Counted from the stretch's first letter, positions 46,025 through 56,814 are shown. The stretch: DNA of 64,000 bases from Sipunculus nudus (GCA_026874595.1 CM049318.1:57942250-58006249), one strand, 5' to 3'. Translations and numbers: made by a program. Notes: generated by a model from the sequence alone, not told the origin.

Positions 46025-46395
46025 GGTGGAGGTAACTGCCTCAATTTTTTTATATGCTGGCTTAACTAGGTGCTTTGTACATCTGCAGAAGTATAATCTG
46101 GTTCTGTTTTCATGATAAGGTTGAAACACAAGAGTATCTTGGCGTGCCGCACCAGGCTCTGTGTATCGCACGTGCGAGTCCTGGGTGTGTAACCTAGAAG
46201 CACCCATTAAAGGCGCACTCGTTTGTGAGTGAAAAACCACCTTATGGTACAGTCTCCTCAGTGAGCCTGCAGAGCGCTTACCCTTGGTGGAAGCATACCT
46301 TGAAAAATCTCCCGTTCCTAGGCTTAGATTCGAACTCGCGATCTCCCGGTTTTTAGTCATTTGCTCTGACCCTATATAGACCAAAGAAGCCGGAA
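46025..46395 (-). mobile_element. tRNA-derived SINE, family 1, near full length
   Basis: From 46395 on the minus strand: head GGTCTATATAGGGTCAGAGC, box-B-like GAGTTCGAATCTAAG, a body with CCATAAGGTGGTTTTTCACT and AGTGCGCCTTTAATGGG, and the tail GAGGCAGTTACCTCCACC. A 122-codon minus-strand open frame here is SINE sequence, not a gene. Confidence 0.7.
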
Positions 46396-46519
46396 AAAAA
46401 GACTTAAAACTGACCTTTGGCTCAGACCTTCAACGTTTTAAAATCCAGGTTACTTCCTATGTGGGGACACTGTTTCCAAACAGTGAAGGATTGAGTAACA
46501 TTGCCAGAACAATGACATA

Positions 46520-46737
46520 TTATAGAGCACATGTTTATAAATTAATAAACTGATCTGGGGTGCATAGTACCAAGTTCCTACCACAGCATTTATCTCGTAA
46601 AAGTTACACGTAATGCCGAACAAATATGGAGTATATGTTTATAAATAAATAAAATGATCTGGGGTGCGTTGTACCAAGCTCCTACCGTAGTATTTATCTT
46701 GTAGAAGTTACACGTAATGCCGAACAGATATGGAGTT
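46520..46737 (+). repeat. Two-unit tandem duplication, period about 104
   Basis: TGATCTGGGGTGCATAGTAC (46551) recurs as TGATCTGGGGTGCGTTGTAC (46655); both are followed by AGTTACACGTAATGCCGAAC. Confidence 0.9.
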
Positions 46738-46859
46738 ATAAAAACATTTCCCAAATGTTAAGCTCCCCCGACACGTCTAAAATTGAAAAATTTTCATGGA
46801 ATTTTTTTTGACAAAATGACGTGAAACTAATTTCTGAACAGATTATCTCAGTTTCTTTT

Positions 46860-47560
46860 ATCAAGGATATTGTCGGCAGGTTGCAATACATCAAAGAGTG
46901 ATTGTGGGCTTTCTTAGTGAAGTCATGCGGGCTCGTGCTGTCATTTCAGAGACCAAATCAGTCGTGGTTGTTCAAGATTACAAACCCAGAACGAAAGTTG
47001 ATAAATACACTTCGTACGCCTGTGCACTTCTTACGGACAGATCGGCTCTAAGGGTGCCCATGTAAGTGACACTAGAATTATGGAAAGCTCATGTGCAGGA
47101 AACATTTGTCAGAAAAAGATAATATGGCTCATGTCTCAGCAGATCCAGAAGCCCGTCTGCTTCTGGAAGAAACAGGACTTTATCATGTCAGAACTGTTTA
47201 TCACGCCAGACGGTATACTCGACGCTAACCCTCTGGTGTCCTGCCCAGCAAATGGAATAACATGGCAGAGTTCTCTCCGGGATGTTAACGCCTGTTTTTA
47301 CGCTTGTATCAGACTGTCGTGAAAAATGAGTGCACGCGGGGATATTGCTGTGAAAATAGGTGGTTCGCATTAACGGCATCCATTAAGAACCAGAGACGGC
47401 TCCGTCCAAACCTTGCCAGTCGTGTTCTCGAGGACGCTGATAATGAAGGAAAACGTGTCACGCGAGTTTGTCAATATTTGTTCGTAAATTATCAGTACGT
47501 CCAAATGTTAGGCTGTTATTTTTACCTTAGGATATGCCACGATCAGCTGCGTTGAAAATA
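46860..47560 (+). other. GC-richer unique segment, possible exon at 46951-47060
   Basis: An acceptor-like TGCTGTCATTTCAG ends at about 46950 and a donor GTAAGTGAC starts at about 47061; one frame between them is open, with a VVVVQDYKPRTKVDKYTSY segment. Further frames at 47080-47555 are 63-83 codons. No family recognised and no partner exons, so this is a weak candidate only. Confidence 0.2.
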
Positions 47561-47914
47561 ATTTCAACTTTTCAATCTACTCCGGTGCAGAACTTACAAA
47601 AATTGAGATATTGAGTGTTTTTACCGAATCCTCACTGTTGGACAGGGGATGTTTTCAAGATGGGTTATCTATACAATAAATTGATTTTGGAGAACATGAC
47701 AAAAACAGCCGGGGTACATTCTTACATAACATACTGAATCTACTCTGGACAGCTGTCAACGTATTCCTCAGGGCACAAAAGGCGCATGTTTCCCGTTTAC
47801 ATTAGGCGTGGTCACGAGTTGACATTTCCTACAGTCATACAATTGTTCAAATCTAGGTAGTGGACAAGGTTTATTCAGCGTTAGTCATTTTTACTGAGTT
47901 CAATACAAACTTGG

Positions 47915-47929
47915 CTATCTATCTATCTA

Positions 47930-47980
<51 letters not shown>
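47915..47980. repeat. (CTAT)n(TA)n compound microsatellite
   Basis: Four CTAT units then about 45 bases of TA, abutting the candidate LTR. Confidence 0.97.
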
Positions 47981-47986
<6 letters not shown>

Positions 47987-48673
47987 AGGTGCTCCTTTTA
48001 TTGTGTGACACGGGCGTAACTCGTGTTGTCGTTGAACTTTATGTTTAATCCGTACTGGTTGAACTCTCGTTGTCATGCTGGCTGAGGGTTTTCACGCCAG
48101 GCCGAGGTCACGTGATGAGCCTGGTATGTAGAGATACACACAGCGCTGTTTTTCTAAAGAATTCCTGAAACGCGTGCTTACTGTGTTGTGTAGGATCCTT
48201 AAGACTGTTCGAGAAGTGGAAAATTCGCTTGAGGTGTGAAGGTATATAAAGGGGCTGTGTTTTAGAGCCAGGCAGAGAGGAGAGCAGATTCCAGCGGACG
48301 CCGAAGCGTGTGTGTCGGTTTGTGGAACCTTATCCGACGTGTGCTGCAATTATAGATTTTCTTCAGACTCTTTTGGACTTCAGTTTACTTTCTGGATTGT
48401 AACAAGAGCTTTACACTGGACTGTCATTCTCCGAGAGTATATATTTAAAGAACTTATCATGGTGACGGTATTGGTATCCAGGTACTGTGCACATTATTTT
48501 CTGTGTGATTGTATTGACTTGTTGCTATACCGCTGTTTTACTGTATATTTGTATTGATTAAGTGTATTGTATTGTTAGGGTTGTTTTAAGAATAAATTAT
48601 AGTTATTTGTTAACAAAATACCACTGACTTCTTTTTTCATTCCCCTAGACATTTCACGCTGCCTAGTGTTACA
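47981..48673 (+). mobile_element. Candidate solo LTR
   Basis: Starts TGTTGTAGGTGC and ends CCTAGTGTTACA, so it has TG...CA termini with short inverted TGT/ACA tips. Inside, TATATAAA at 48243 and AATAAA at 48591 are placed as in an LTR (U3, then R and U5). About 693 bp and GC-richer than the flanks. No second LTR, primer-binding site or gag-pol sequence is nearby. No clean target duplication: the left flank is a TA array. The alternative is a cellular promoter with first exon. Confidence 0.45.
48243..48250 (+). promoter_or_regulatory. TATA box in candidate LTR
   Basis: TATATAAA in the context GGTATATAAAGGGGCTG, with a purine-rich GGCAGAGAGGAGAGCAG about 30 bases downstream. Confidence 0.5.
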
Positions 48674-48748
48674 GAATCTAATTTTTTTAATCTCTGTTAC
48701 AGAATTTGTGTTCATCACGCATACGTGATCTGATCATATTAGGTTCCG

Positions 48749-48751
<3 letters not shown>

Positions 48752-48799
<48 letters not shown>
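48752..48799. repeat. (TA)n microsatellite
   Basis: Uninterrupted TA dinucleotides. Confidence 0.97.
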
Positions 48800-48801
<2 letters not shown>

Positions 48802-49064
48802 CATGTTTTAATTCCAGTTAGAATTATCAGTCGTTTAAGATAAAATATAAATAAAAATATCATATTTGCTGGATCAAATCTACTGAAATGAAGAATTATC
48901 AATAAACAAAGCATTAACAACTGCATGTAAAAATGCTTTATATTGAAACAAGTACGAAATCTGCAGAAACAGTGACAAGAATCTCATGAATTTTTTTTGA
49001 CAATTTAATCATTATTATAAACTTGGCAAACTTCTAGGAGGACGTTAAGTACTGGATGCGAGAT

Positions 49065-49116
49065 GGGGGGGGGGGGGGGGGAGGCGGCACGGCCCTCTGT
49101 GACCCCCCCCCCCCCC
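49065..49116. repeat. Facing G17 and C14 runs
   Basis: G17 at 49065-49081, a 21-base spacer, then C14 at 49103-49116. The two runs can pair as a hairpin or cruciform, or each form a quadruplex or i-motif. Confidence 0.9.
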
Positions 49117-49763
49117 TTGGCCACGCCCACAGGTACATCAGCAAAGAAGAAACAGATTAGTCATGTCTGCAATATAAAAAGTTAAACTAAACCTTAATGA
49201 AATGGATCAGAGAAGACTCCATTAAATCTTGTTGCGGATCTAGATGAGGATCCAGATAACGTATGGATCCGTCTTTCTTATGCGGAGATATACGCGCTCT
49301 ATTGAGTGTCGTACTTTGGTTTCATTTGTATATTTGTTTTCCAACCATTGAAATGCCTCCCTTGCTGACATCTGGTGAGAAACATTCGAACACATGTTGG
49401 TCGTGGAGCCACATGGCTATGACCATCTTAAATGTCCAAGTTAATAGCCGGCGAATTGAGCTCTCATAACTTCAACCTTAATTCTTTGGGAAAGGTCATT
49501 TTCATTTTTTTTTAATACAAAATTGCCACTTGTTAATTAGAGCTAAACGTGCTGTTTTGAGGACCTCAGGTAATGGTGTTTTTTTAAATAACAATCGGTC
49601 CATATCGTGTACGTGGGACTTTTATTGAACGAAGATGAAGGTTACAATACCATTAGAACAATATTTTATTATTTAAGTTTCTTAATTTCATGTTTTTTGT
49701 ATATACAGAGCTAGTAATACATCGGATGTTCATAAGACCTCTAAGAAATTACATATTCAAGAG
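49117..49763. other. Unique DNA, no gene seen
   Basis: A 68-codon plus-strand frame at 49263 has no domain. No repeat recognised. Confidence 0.3.
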
Positions 49764-49960
49764 CGGATCCATGATCTGCGAAAAGGGGTCCAAACACGGA
49801 AAATTGATGGGAAAATCAGAATAATGTCTTCTGCTCCGGAGAGGGGGGTACCTAAATTTAAACATTTTTTAAAACCCTTTTAAACATTCCGGTGGCTAAA
49901 AGGAAGGTAAAGGGGGAGTCTGCCCCCTCTCCCCACCACACACAGTGTATCTTGCCATTC
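49764..49960 (+). mobile_element. hAT-like remnant (GCGGATCCATG end)
   Basis: Begins AGAGCGGATCCATGATCTGC with AAAAGGGGTCC, similar to the other GCGGATCCAGG copies. The right end is not clear. Confidence 0.35.
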
Positions 49961-49973
49961 CATTTATCCTGCT

Positions 49974-50044
49974 GGCGGGGTTTGAAATGGGGACATTCCA
50001 CCTCGTATATACAAACTCCCTTAACCACTGAACCATGTCCTAAG
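49974..50044 (-). repeat. tRNA-like segment, probable SINE head
   Basis: On the minus strand GACATGGTTCAGTGGTTAAG includes box A TGGTTCAGTGG, and CATTTCAAACCCCG sits in the box B position. The box B is poor. Confidence 0.45.
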
Positions 50045-50132
50045 CCTTTTCAAATGGAGTTCTAGCTTTACAAAAATATGATTAATGAGATATATTCAGA
50101 ATGCACAGAGCTTCATTCTTGTTTTTCCCCAG

Positions 50133-50410
50133 GACCGAACTTTTGCCTCGGGTCAGTCCTTCCAGGGCCACCAAATCCAACAGTTAGTGTTGTTAATGAC
50201 AGGACGGAAGCTACCGTCGACCTGTCGGATCGCGGGGTCACAAAAATCGATAACGGATTTCCGCACTCACAGGCAAATGCCATAAGTTGTAATGAGCAGC
50301 GCATTGTAGATGTTATAAACAATTACCGGGCCGTTGATTGGAATTCATATGGTTCTGAAGACTTATTAAAGCTTACTTCAAATGAAGGATCGGCATTATT
50401 GAGTCTATAG
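50133..50410 (+). CDS. Weak terminal exon candidate, unknown product
   Basis: A good acceptor (TTCTTGTTTTTCCCCAG) precedes about 92 open codons ending in TAG at 50408-50410, with one base carried from the previous exon. The GC content is above that of the flanks. The translation includes GPPNPTVSVVNDRTEATVDL. I recognise no family. No upstream exon was identified, and open frames of this length also occur by chance in this window. Confidence 0.25.
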
Positions 50411-50552
50411 CAAGGTTGAGACCTTTTCACGTATGATTTATTAATAGGCTTACGCTTTTGGTCGCGGTTTCAGTATGTCCTCCCTATTGAGCCACCGAGG
50501 AAAAAAACTCTAGTCAGACTATCTCACACCAACAAAAAAGACGATAATGACA

Positions 50553-50610
50553 ATTGTAATAATAATAATAATAACAACAACAGTTATAATAATAGTAATA
50601 GTAATAATTA
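50553..50610 (+). repeat. (AAT)n/(AAC)n trinucleotide array
   Basis: Imperfect AAT, AAC and AGT triplets. Confidence 0.9.
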
Positions 50611-50639
50611 CAACAAACCAACTAATCCACCCAGGGTCA

Positions 50640-51392
50640 AACATATTATAAAACATCGCCCTTGTGGTGGGGGCATTAAAATGAGTGTGGACTTACCCAC
50701 CCTGTTAGACTGTATCCTTCTGCAAAGGCCTTAATTTGTACATCAACATTTGCAAAAACTTGTGTAAAATCTCACGTTATCAGTTCATATTAGCTGAATA
50801 CAAAAGTTTCTCAAACAAAACTATCCCAGCATACTGCCTTACTCTCTCCGAAACACCTATTTCATACGATGTTATGGTCCTTTCTATGTGAGTTGAAACA
50901 GTCAACGTAGCTCCTTTTACCCTAACTGGACAGCGCGACCACATATCTTGCGCATGCGCTCTAAATCCCAAAGGAGGAGAACAAACACCGATCTAAAGCT
51001 TGAAAAAAATTATTTGTGAATCTGAGCGGTACAGCCAACAGGTAGCCTGTGGCATTGTTCATGTTTTGCTCCCGACTGAAGTTTATATCACTCATGTACA
51101 GAAGTAAACAAACGATTTTAGAATGAAATATTAGCAGGTATCATATATTAACGAGAAAACAATCCTTCTCATTTATATTTGACATATGCGATGGAGCATT
51201 TACTGAAATTCAAGACCAAAAGTACTCTATGCATCGAGTAACTTTCTCAATATGTGCATGTGAATAACCTCCTTTGTCCGACTCTACCATGTACCATGTG
51301 TGATAAAAAAAATAAAACTTGCCCAGAAATGAAAAAAAAAAAAAGATAAAATACCAATGCGTGTTATAACGTACGGATCGATATGAATTTTT
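50640..51392 (+). repeat. Diverged duplicated module, copy 1
   Basis: Colinear with 52155-52935. Shared landmarks: CATCGCCCTTGTG, AAAATGAGTGTGGAC, CTTACTCTC, GCGACCACATATCT, GCGCATGCGCT, GAACAAACACCGAT, GAAGTTTATATCACTC, AGCAGGTATCAT, TATTAACGAGAA, CGTGTTATAA and GGATCGATA. The interval between landmarks varies by only a few bases. No coding frame is shared by both copies. Confidence 0.8.
50950..50959. promoter_or_regulatory. NRF1-like palindrome, copy 1
   Basis: GCGCATGCGC, the core of the NRF1 consensus, kept intact in both diverged copies of the module. Regulatory function is inferred. Confidence 0.4.
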
Positions 51393-52154
51393 CATCTCCT
51401 CGTATGGGTTGATTGTTTGGGTTGTGAGTTTACAAGTATGTATTCACGTGTTAATTCATCATTCGTATCCTAATGTTAAGATTATGGTCTGTTTACCACA
51501 ATATGAATGCAACATGATGGAAGACAACTGCGACGCATTCCTCGATTGTATCACGACTCAAGTTAGGCTTACTAGCCCAATTATCAGTGCCTACTGAGTC
51601 GGGTTGTCACGGCTGGGCTTTCCTTTGCATCTTAACGGTCACAAATAAGAAAGGACAGCAGCACAAACCAAGACTATCAACACAAAACTTACACTACCAG
51701 CAAAAAATCCACACTACCCTTGACTTTCTAGTCTGTCTATCCACGTGTTTTATCCAGGAAATGTAGTTTTTTATTTTAACCTTAAGTGTTTAAAAACAGG
51801 AATTAAAAATAGTAGAAATTAATCTGAGACCACATATCTACATCCACCATAATGATAATCAAACGTTGGTGTGAACTGCACAGAAATATGGGTTTCACCA
51901 AGATTATTGCTCGGTCACAGGTGGGCCCCGCTCGCCAAAACAATGGCTCCAAATTTCACTGATGGCTGTGGCCCATTGTAAGGATAAAAAACAATGGATA
52001 GGATTCCTTTTAATCATACCATGGTCATACGAATTACCTCCAAAAGTCAAAGGAGAGAGCTTTAGGATTATACCCAACCCTCCACAAAATTTCATCAGAA
52101 TTCGTTCCTGACATTTTGAAGAAGGTTGCTAACAGACAAACCAAATAACTTACC
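51393..52154. other. Spacer with a bivalve-style dispersed repeat
   Basis: 51430-51490 resembles 53690-53756 and so extends copy 1 of the module. 51890-52140 read on the minus strand carries TTGGTTTGTCTGTTAGCAAC, AAATTTTGTGGAGGGTTGGG and CAATGGGCCACAGCC, a style of dispersed repeat frequent in bivalves (recalled, not searched). Confidence 0.4.
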
Positions 52155-52935
52155 CAGTGTAAAACAGTATACATCGCCCTTGTGCTGGAGGTAATAAAAT
52201 GAGTGTGGACGTACACAACTTGTTGGATAGTTTTCTTGTGCACAAAGCATACAAGGTACATAACATTTGCAAGAATGTGTGTTAACGTTATTATAGAAAA
52301 ACCATTAAAACACACCGACTTACTCTCCCCAATTTCCTGTTTTATACGTTGTTGTGGTTCTCCCTGCGTGAGTAAACACATTTACGCGTCCGTTTACCCT
52401 TATACACTACTGTGCGACCACATATCTAATAATGCGCATGCGCTACAATTCATCAACAAGAACAAACACCGATTGGAAGCTTGATTTTCTGGGCTGCGCA
52501 GTACGGCCATCAGGTACCATGTGACATGTTTTGCACGACTGATTGTGCCCGTCGGAAGTTTATATCACTCGTATACAGGAGTATTGTTTTAGAACGCAAT
52601 AGTAGCAGGTATCATCATCACATATTAACGAGAATACACAATACTGTATGTATTTTTTGCATACCTACTATCAGTACAGGTCTTTATCCATGATTTCTCT
52701 ATAATTACTATAATGGCTCCAAATGCCATAACGCACTTATGCCTTATGAAATTAGAGACCAAATGACTTTATGTTTCGTTTAAATTTCTCACTGTTTTGT
52801 GTGTGTTTCTTTAAGCACAAAGAATTATATTCTTTGGCGGACCCTACATTGTGTGCGTGAGAAAACTTGTGCAGAAATAAAAAAAACACTGAAAAAATAC
52901 CAACTCGTGTTATAATGTAAGGATCGATAAAAAAG
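52155..52935 (+). repeat. Diverged duplicated module, copy 2
   Basis: Partner of 50640-51392, about 1.5 kb downstream in the same orientation. After GGATCGATA (52921) the similarity is interrupted for about 750 bases and resumes near 53690 until it is cut by the LINE poly(A) at 53756. Confidence 0.8.
52434..52443. promoter_or_regulatory. NRF1-like palindrome, copy 2
   Basis: GCGCATGCGC at the position equivalent to 50950-50959, although the adjoining bases differ by a small indel. Confidence 0.4.
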
Positions 52936-53690
52936 CTCTTCTTCCAGACAAAACAGGATCGTGGATTAGTGTTCCGGTCATGAGATTGCCAGCTGCGCAA
53001 ACCCGATACAAGTCAAAGTGATTGGACAAATTTTAGGGCTCTTACCCGTCACAAATTCAGTTCCTGTGCTACTTTTTGTCCGTAATTGCAATTTCGGATT
53101 GTTTCATTGAACATGCAGCAAGCCATTACAAATTTTGTTCCCATGCGGGCCAGTGCTTAACGCCCATAACGAGCCTTTATTTGAGAAATCTATCCCTGGG
53201 CGTTGTTGAAATGTCACGTTTTGTAAAAATCTTTATACGACAATTTTCCACCTTCTTTTACATCTAGATATACTTCATTTCCCTCAATGCTTAAATCTCT
53301 TACCAACGCAGGATTTCCGGGACGTAGCGCTATTTCGGCCCTCTAACATTAGTAAGTCTACGACTGGCGTATTAGCGTCAGGTGGCTTTGCATCTTGTAT
53401 AGAAGACCGCATTGTACAGCTCCATGAGGATGCAAAAATTTTCGTCATTTTTACAACGCCTCATGGTCTACAAGAACGGTGTCACTTGACATAAACTAGA
53501 CAAGTCTTTTTCGGTATATTAACGACACCTACCACGTGCGAGAAAGTTTTAGCTGAGTAATATTTTAAATTCCGCTGCATATTTGTTGAATTTCTGACCG
53601 CAAAAATACAAAATGGCTGGCACGGGTTACTGAGCGGCAGTTTACGTACATGGGATATAAGAAATGACTTGTTACCGTGACAGACTTTCA
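52936..53690. other. Unique insertion inside module copy 2
   Basis: About 750 bases absent from copy 1. No terminal repeats, no coding exon and no repeat family recognised. Confidence 0.35.
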
Positions 53691-53928
53691 GTTCGGTTTG
53701 TAATTTCATTTGCATTCGTTTGTGTTAACTCATCATTTGTAGCTTAATATTAAGATTTTTTTTTTATTTAATGAAACTTTTATTCGATTCAAGTAAAGTA
53801 CAAACAAGTACAATATCACATTACAATTACAAAATTACTAAATAAAACACATAGAAAAAAAAATAATCTACACATATATGCAACACACAACTACATCCTA
53901 CATGTAATCAGAAATTTTTTAGCAGCAT

Positions 53929-54062
53929 GTATATCTATTCCACAACATGTTATGTTTTGCTAATTTATCTTTGCTTATTGCAATATTTCTTTCTATTTTA
54001 TAGTTTAAACGAATAAAATTGATCACACCTTTTAAACACGGTGTTTGCTTTTTACACTTTTG

Positions 54063-54129
<67 letters not shown>

Positions 54130-54921
54130 CAAGCAATATAATTTTATCCAGTAATCTATCTGTGCTCAAATTCTATTCTAGGGATATTAAAATTGCCCAG
54201 CCAGATTAAAACTGCTGTCCACAAGTTTTATATTTGATAACATTGATAAAAGAAGTGTGTTATGGTTTCTTTCTCTCTTCTGCAAAAGGTGCATAGGTCA
54301 TTTTCAGGTTATCCCAACTTAGCAAAAAAAGGGTTTAATGCTATTATCCTATGTAATATCTTAAACTGGAAATACTTTAATTTTGTAGCTAATGTTAATG
54401 ATGGAATATTTACAAAAGCTTTTAACACTTGATCTTGGTTTATAACCCCTATTTCTTGCAGCCATTTTATCATAACTCTATTGGGCTGTGTGTGTTTTTA
54501 TTCAAAAGTTCAGCATATATTATTTTCACCGGTTTTTTCATCTGCATTATCTTGTAAACTTTATGTCTCGAAACAGGATTTGGTTCAGACCTCTTAATTT
54601 TCCATTTCCATATGTTAGGTATAGCTTGTATGATACTATTATAAGCCATTATTTTAATTTTTATCTTGTATAACTCTTCCAGTTCACTGATAGTGTAGAA
54701 AAAATAAGTATTATTTACATTTTTTGTGATATCTTGAATATATCTTATCCCTGCATGATACCAATCTTTATACAAAAGAGCGGAGTTGTTAATCTTAATA
54801 TGTGAATTGAACCACAGAGTCTGGCTTAAATATTCACCAACAGTTTCTGGATTATGAAAATTATAATTACACCATTCAGTGATAATTTCTATCCAAAAGG
54901 TGTCTGACTTATCTCCAAATG
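53929..54921 (-). pseudogene. LINE ORF2 C-terminal domain, frameshifted
   Basis: Encodes the region after the reverse transcriptase of L1/Tx1-type ORF2. It begins with LYKDWYHAGIRYIQDI and YNSIIQAIPNIWKWKI in one frame, shifts near 54470-54490 to KLKYFQFKILHRIIALN, and shifts again near 54290 to the zinc motif DLCTFCRREKETITHFFYQC (C-x2-C-x8-H-x5-C). A stop follows, then K-Y-Y-I where the (TA)n array begins, then beyond the array a closing IERNIAISKDKLAKHNMLW. At least two frameshifts and a stop make it inactive. Confidence 0.8.
54064..54120. repeat. (TA)n microsatellite grown inside LINE ORF2
   Basis: 57 bases of TA lie between the codons for the KYYI segment and those for KCKKQTP. The ancestral L1 motif there encodes a run of Y and I, so the array probably expanded from coding sequence. 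Confidence 0.9.
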
Positions 54922-55100
54922 TCGTTATTAAATGGGTTTGGATTATTCTGGCGGCCCCCCACATGATGTAAACATGTGGATATAAAAAAAATGAACAAAT
55001 TGTGTGCGGTAGGTTCAGTCGTTTTCAAGCCCATTTTTAGAAAATGTTCAAGAAAGTATTTTAGTTAACAGACGACAGATATTGGAATAGACCCCCTACA
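54921..55100 (+). mobile_element. TTAA MITE family, copy 4 (right part)
   Basis: GGGTTTGGATTATTCTGGCG, ATGTAAACATGTGGATATAA and ACAGACGACAGATATTGGAA match the right third of 8363-8831. The left part is absent; the LINE lies there. Confidence 0.6.
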
Positions 55101-55650
55101 TATGGATAACAGATCCAGTTCAGCTTCGGAATGGACTGAGAGATAATAGAGACCTATTAATGCCTTCCTTTTTAAAGTGGAAATAAGCTGTAGTTATTGA
55201 GTCACAGATCCGGATATTAATACACACTTATATACATACAGGCCGACAAACAGACAGCATATAGCAATACCCTATTCCTCCCGTTCGACGGCGAGAACAA
55301 TCAAATAAATATTTACCATATATGTATTTGTCAAAAGTAAATCTTAATTAAAAGTCTGAGAGTTTGTCAAGTCAAATTCGTTGAAAGACTGCCTGTGGTG
55401 TCATTGTTTTTTTATTGTTCAGAGATGTAGTACTTTGAAAGTGAGAACTTTAGGAGTGAGTCTAAACTGTATAAGGTAAGACTCATTTCTTTATCAAACC
55501 AATAAGTTCTTCATCCTGAATTATACATACGTTTCCCCCACACAAACACAGCATATGGTTTTACAGAATTTAACCAGGTAAGACATTGACATTTCAGGAG
55601 TTTCTTCTGAGCCGTTCATTGTGGCCTTTATTGAAAAAAGGACAGAATAC
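55101..55650. other. Unique DNA, no gene seen
   Basis: No coding exon or repeat recognised. Confidence 0.3.
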
Positions 55651-56060
55651 CGAATAATAAATGCAATACGTTGTAACGGAACCTAATCAGATTAATCCAG
55701 GGAAAAAAGAATCTTTCATGTTTACCAATATGTCAATATTAATCAGTCGGGCATTGGCTCTGAGAGCGCATGTTTCTGGCGCATAGGCCCGTTAATATTT
55801 AGGTAATCATGTTGACAGTCAGGGTTCTTCAGAAAAATGTCAAACACATTAAGGATGGCGGGCGGCCGTAAAATGGGCTCTGAGAGCGTGCTCGAGAGTC
55901 GCCAGAGAGACATTTAACACTCATTAAAGACAGTAATGAAGTTGTTAATGTCCGAGGTGCCAGTCTTGAAGTCGCTTAAAAAAATAAAGCCTGTTATTCA
56001 CGTCACACACGAGTTTCCTGAACGATACCTGGCGAGCGAGACGCCTTTCTGCAAAAACCA
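55651..56060. promoter_or_regulatory. Candidate conserved noncoding element
   Basis: Unique sequence with CTAATCAGATTAATCCAGG (paired bicoid/OTX-type GATTA words), GGCTCTGAGAGCG twice (55757 and 55877, about 120 bases apart), and GGATGGCGGGCGGCCG. No open frame. Regulatory function is inferred from composition. Confidence 0.3.
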
Positions 56061-56814
56061 CTAATGGACAGATGGCTGGAGAGTTTAACGTTGATGACTA
56101 CTTCCCCCGTGCCCCGCTCCACCAATTTCTCCCCTTCCGATGTATCAACAGAATTTGCATCCAGGGTCATTTCAATTTATTTTTAATTTTAGTTTCATTC
56201 TGGCACAATATTTATGTCAAAAGTTTTGCCAAATTCAAGATGTTTTATTGTGTGGTCATAAGTTTGTTTGCAATTGCTTGTGACATCAAAAGTGAAAAGC
56301 TTAGTTGAGGGAGTGTGTCAAATATAAAACGTCAATTGTACACATTGTCTTCAAATAATGGACAATGATTATCCTACTGCATCCCATAATGAGGGTATAG
56401 ATAGCTAGGAAACTATAAAGATACAGATGTATTGAATTGTACCACGAATTACATCACATAAGTGAGCCCTTAAGAGGTTTTTGGTGCTTGATGAAGATTT
56501 CTTACCATATCAATGCCTTTTATGGTTTCATTTACGTATATAGTTCTGTTGTAATACCATTGTAATTTCCAGTAAGTAATAAGCAAGAATTAATGTGGAT
56601 TGACGGATTACTACAGTTATACTGGACCCAAGAATTATCTAGTATACCCTTTTAAACCCTCAACCCTGTAGGGAAGCAATCTCAAAGTGGTAAATGAGGT
56701 AATTTCTACATCTATATTTAGGGTCAGATTTTTTAAAGGGGCTGTGCGGGAGGTGCGTGGGTGGGGGCTTTCTTAACCATCGACGGGACATATCCCAGAT
56801 TTACAATCCTCCCC
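56061..56814. other. Unique DNA, no gene assigned
   Basis: A 78-codon plus-strand frame at 56072 has a hydrophobic stretch but no splice context or family. No repeat recognised. Confidence 0.3.

Larger units (their letters stand above)
53756..54921 (-). mobile_element. 5'-truncated L1/Tx1-like LINE
   Basis: On the minus strand it runs from about 54921 through the end of ORF2, a stop at 53931-53929, a 3' UTR of about 170 bases with AATAAAAG and a poly(A) tail at 53765-53756. At the 5' side it joins a TTAA MITE fragment. Direction and tail mark it as a retrotransposed copy. The target duplication could not be seen. Confidence 0.8.

Noticed and set aside
46016-46384. 122-codon minus-strand open frame
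   Set aside because: Lies wholly within a tRNA-derived SINE copy.
47981-48673. Cellular promoter and first exon with ATG at about 48459
   Set aside because: Not excluded, but the TG...CA termini and the polyadenylation signal soon after the TATA box favour an LTR.
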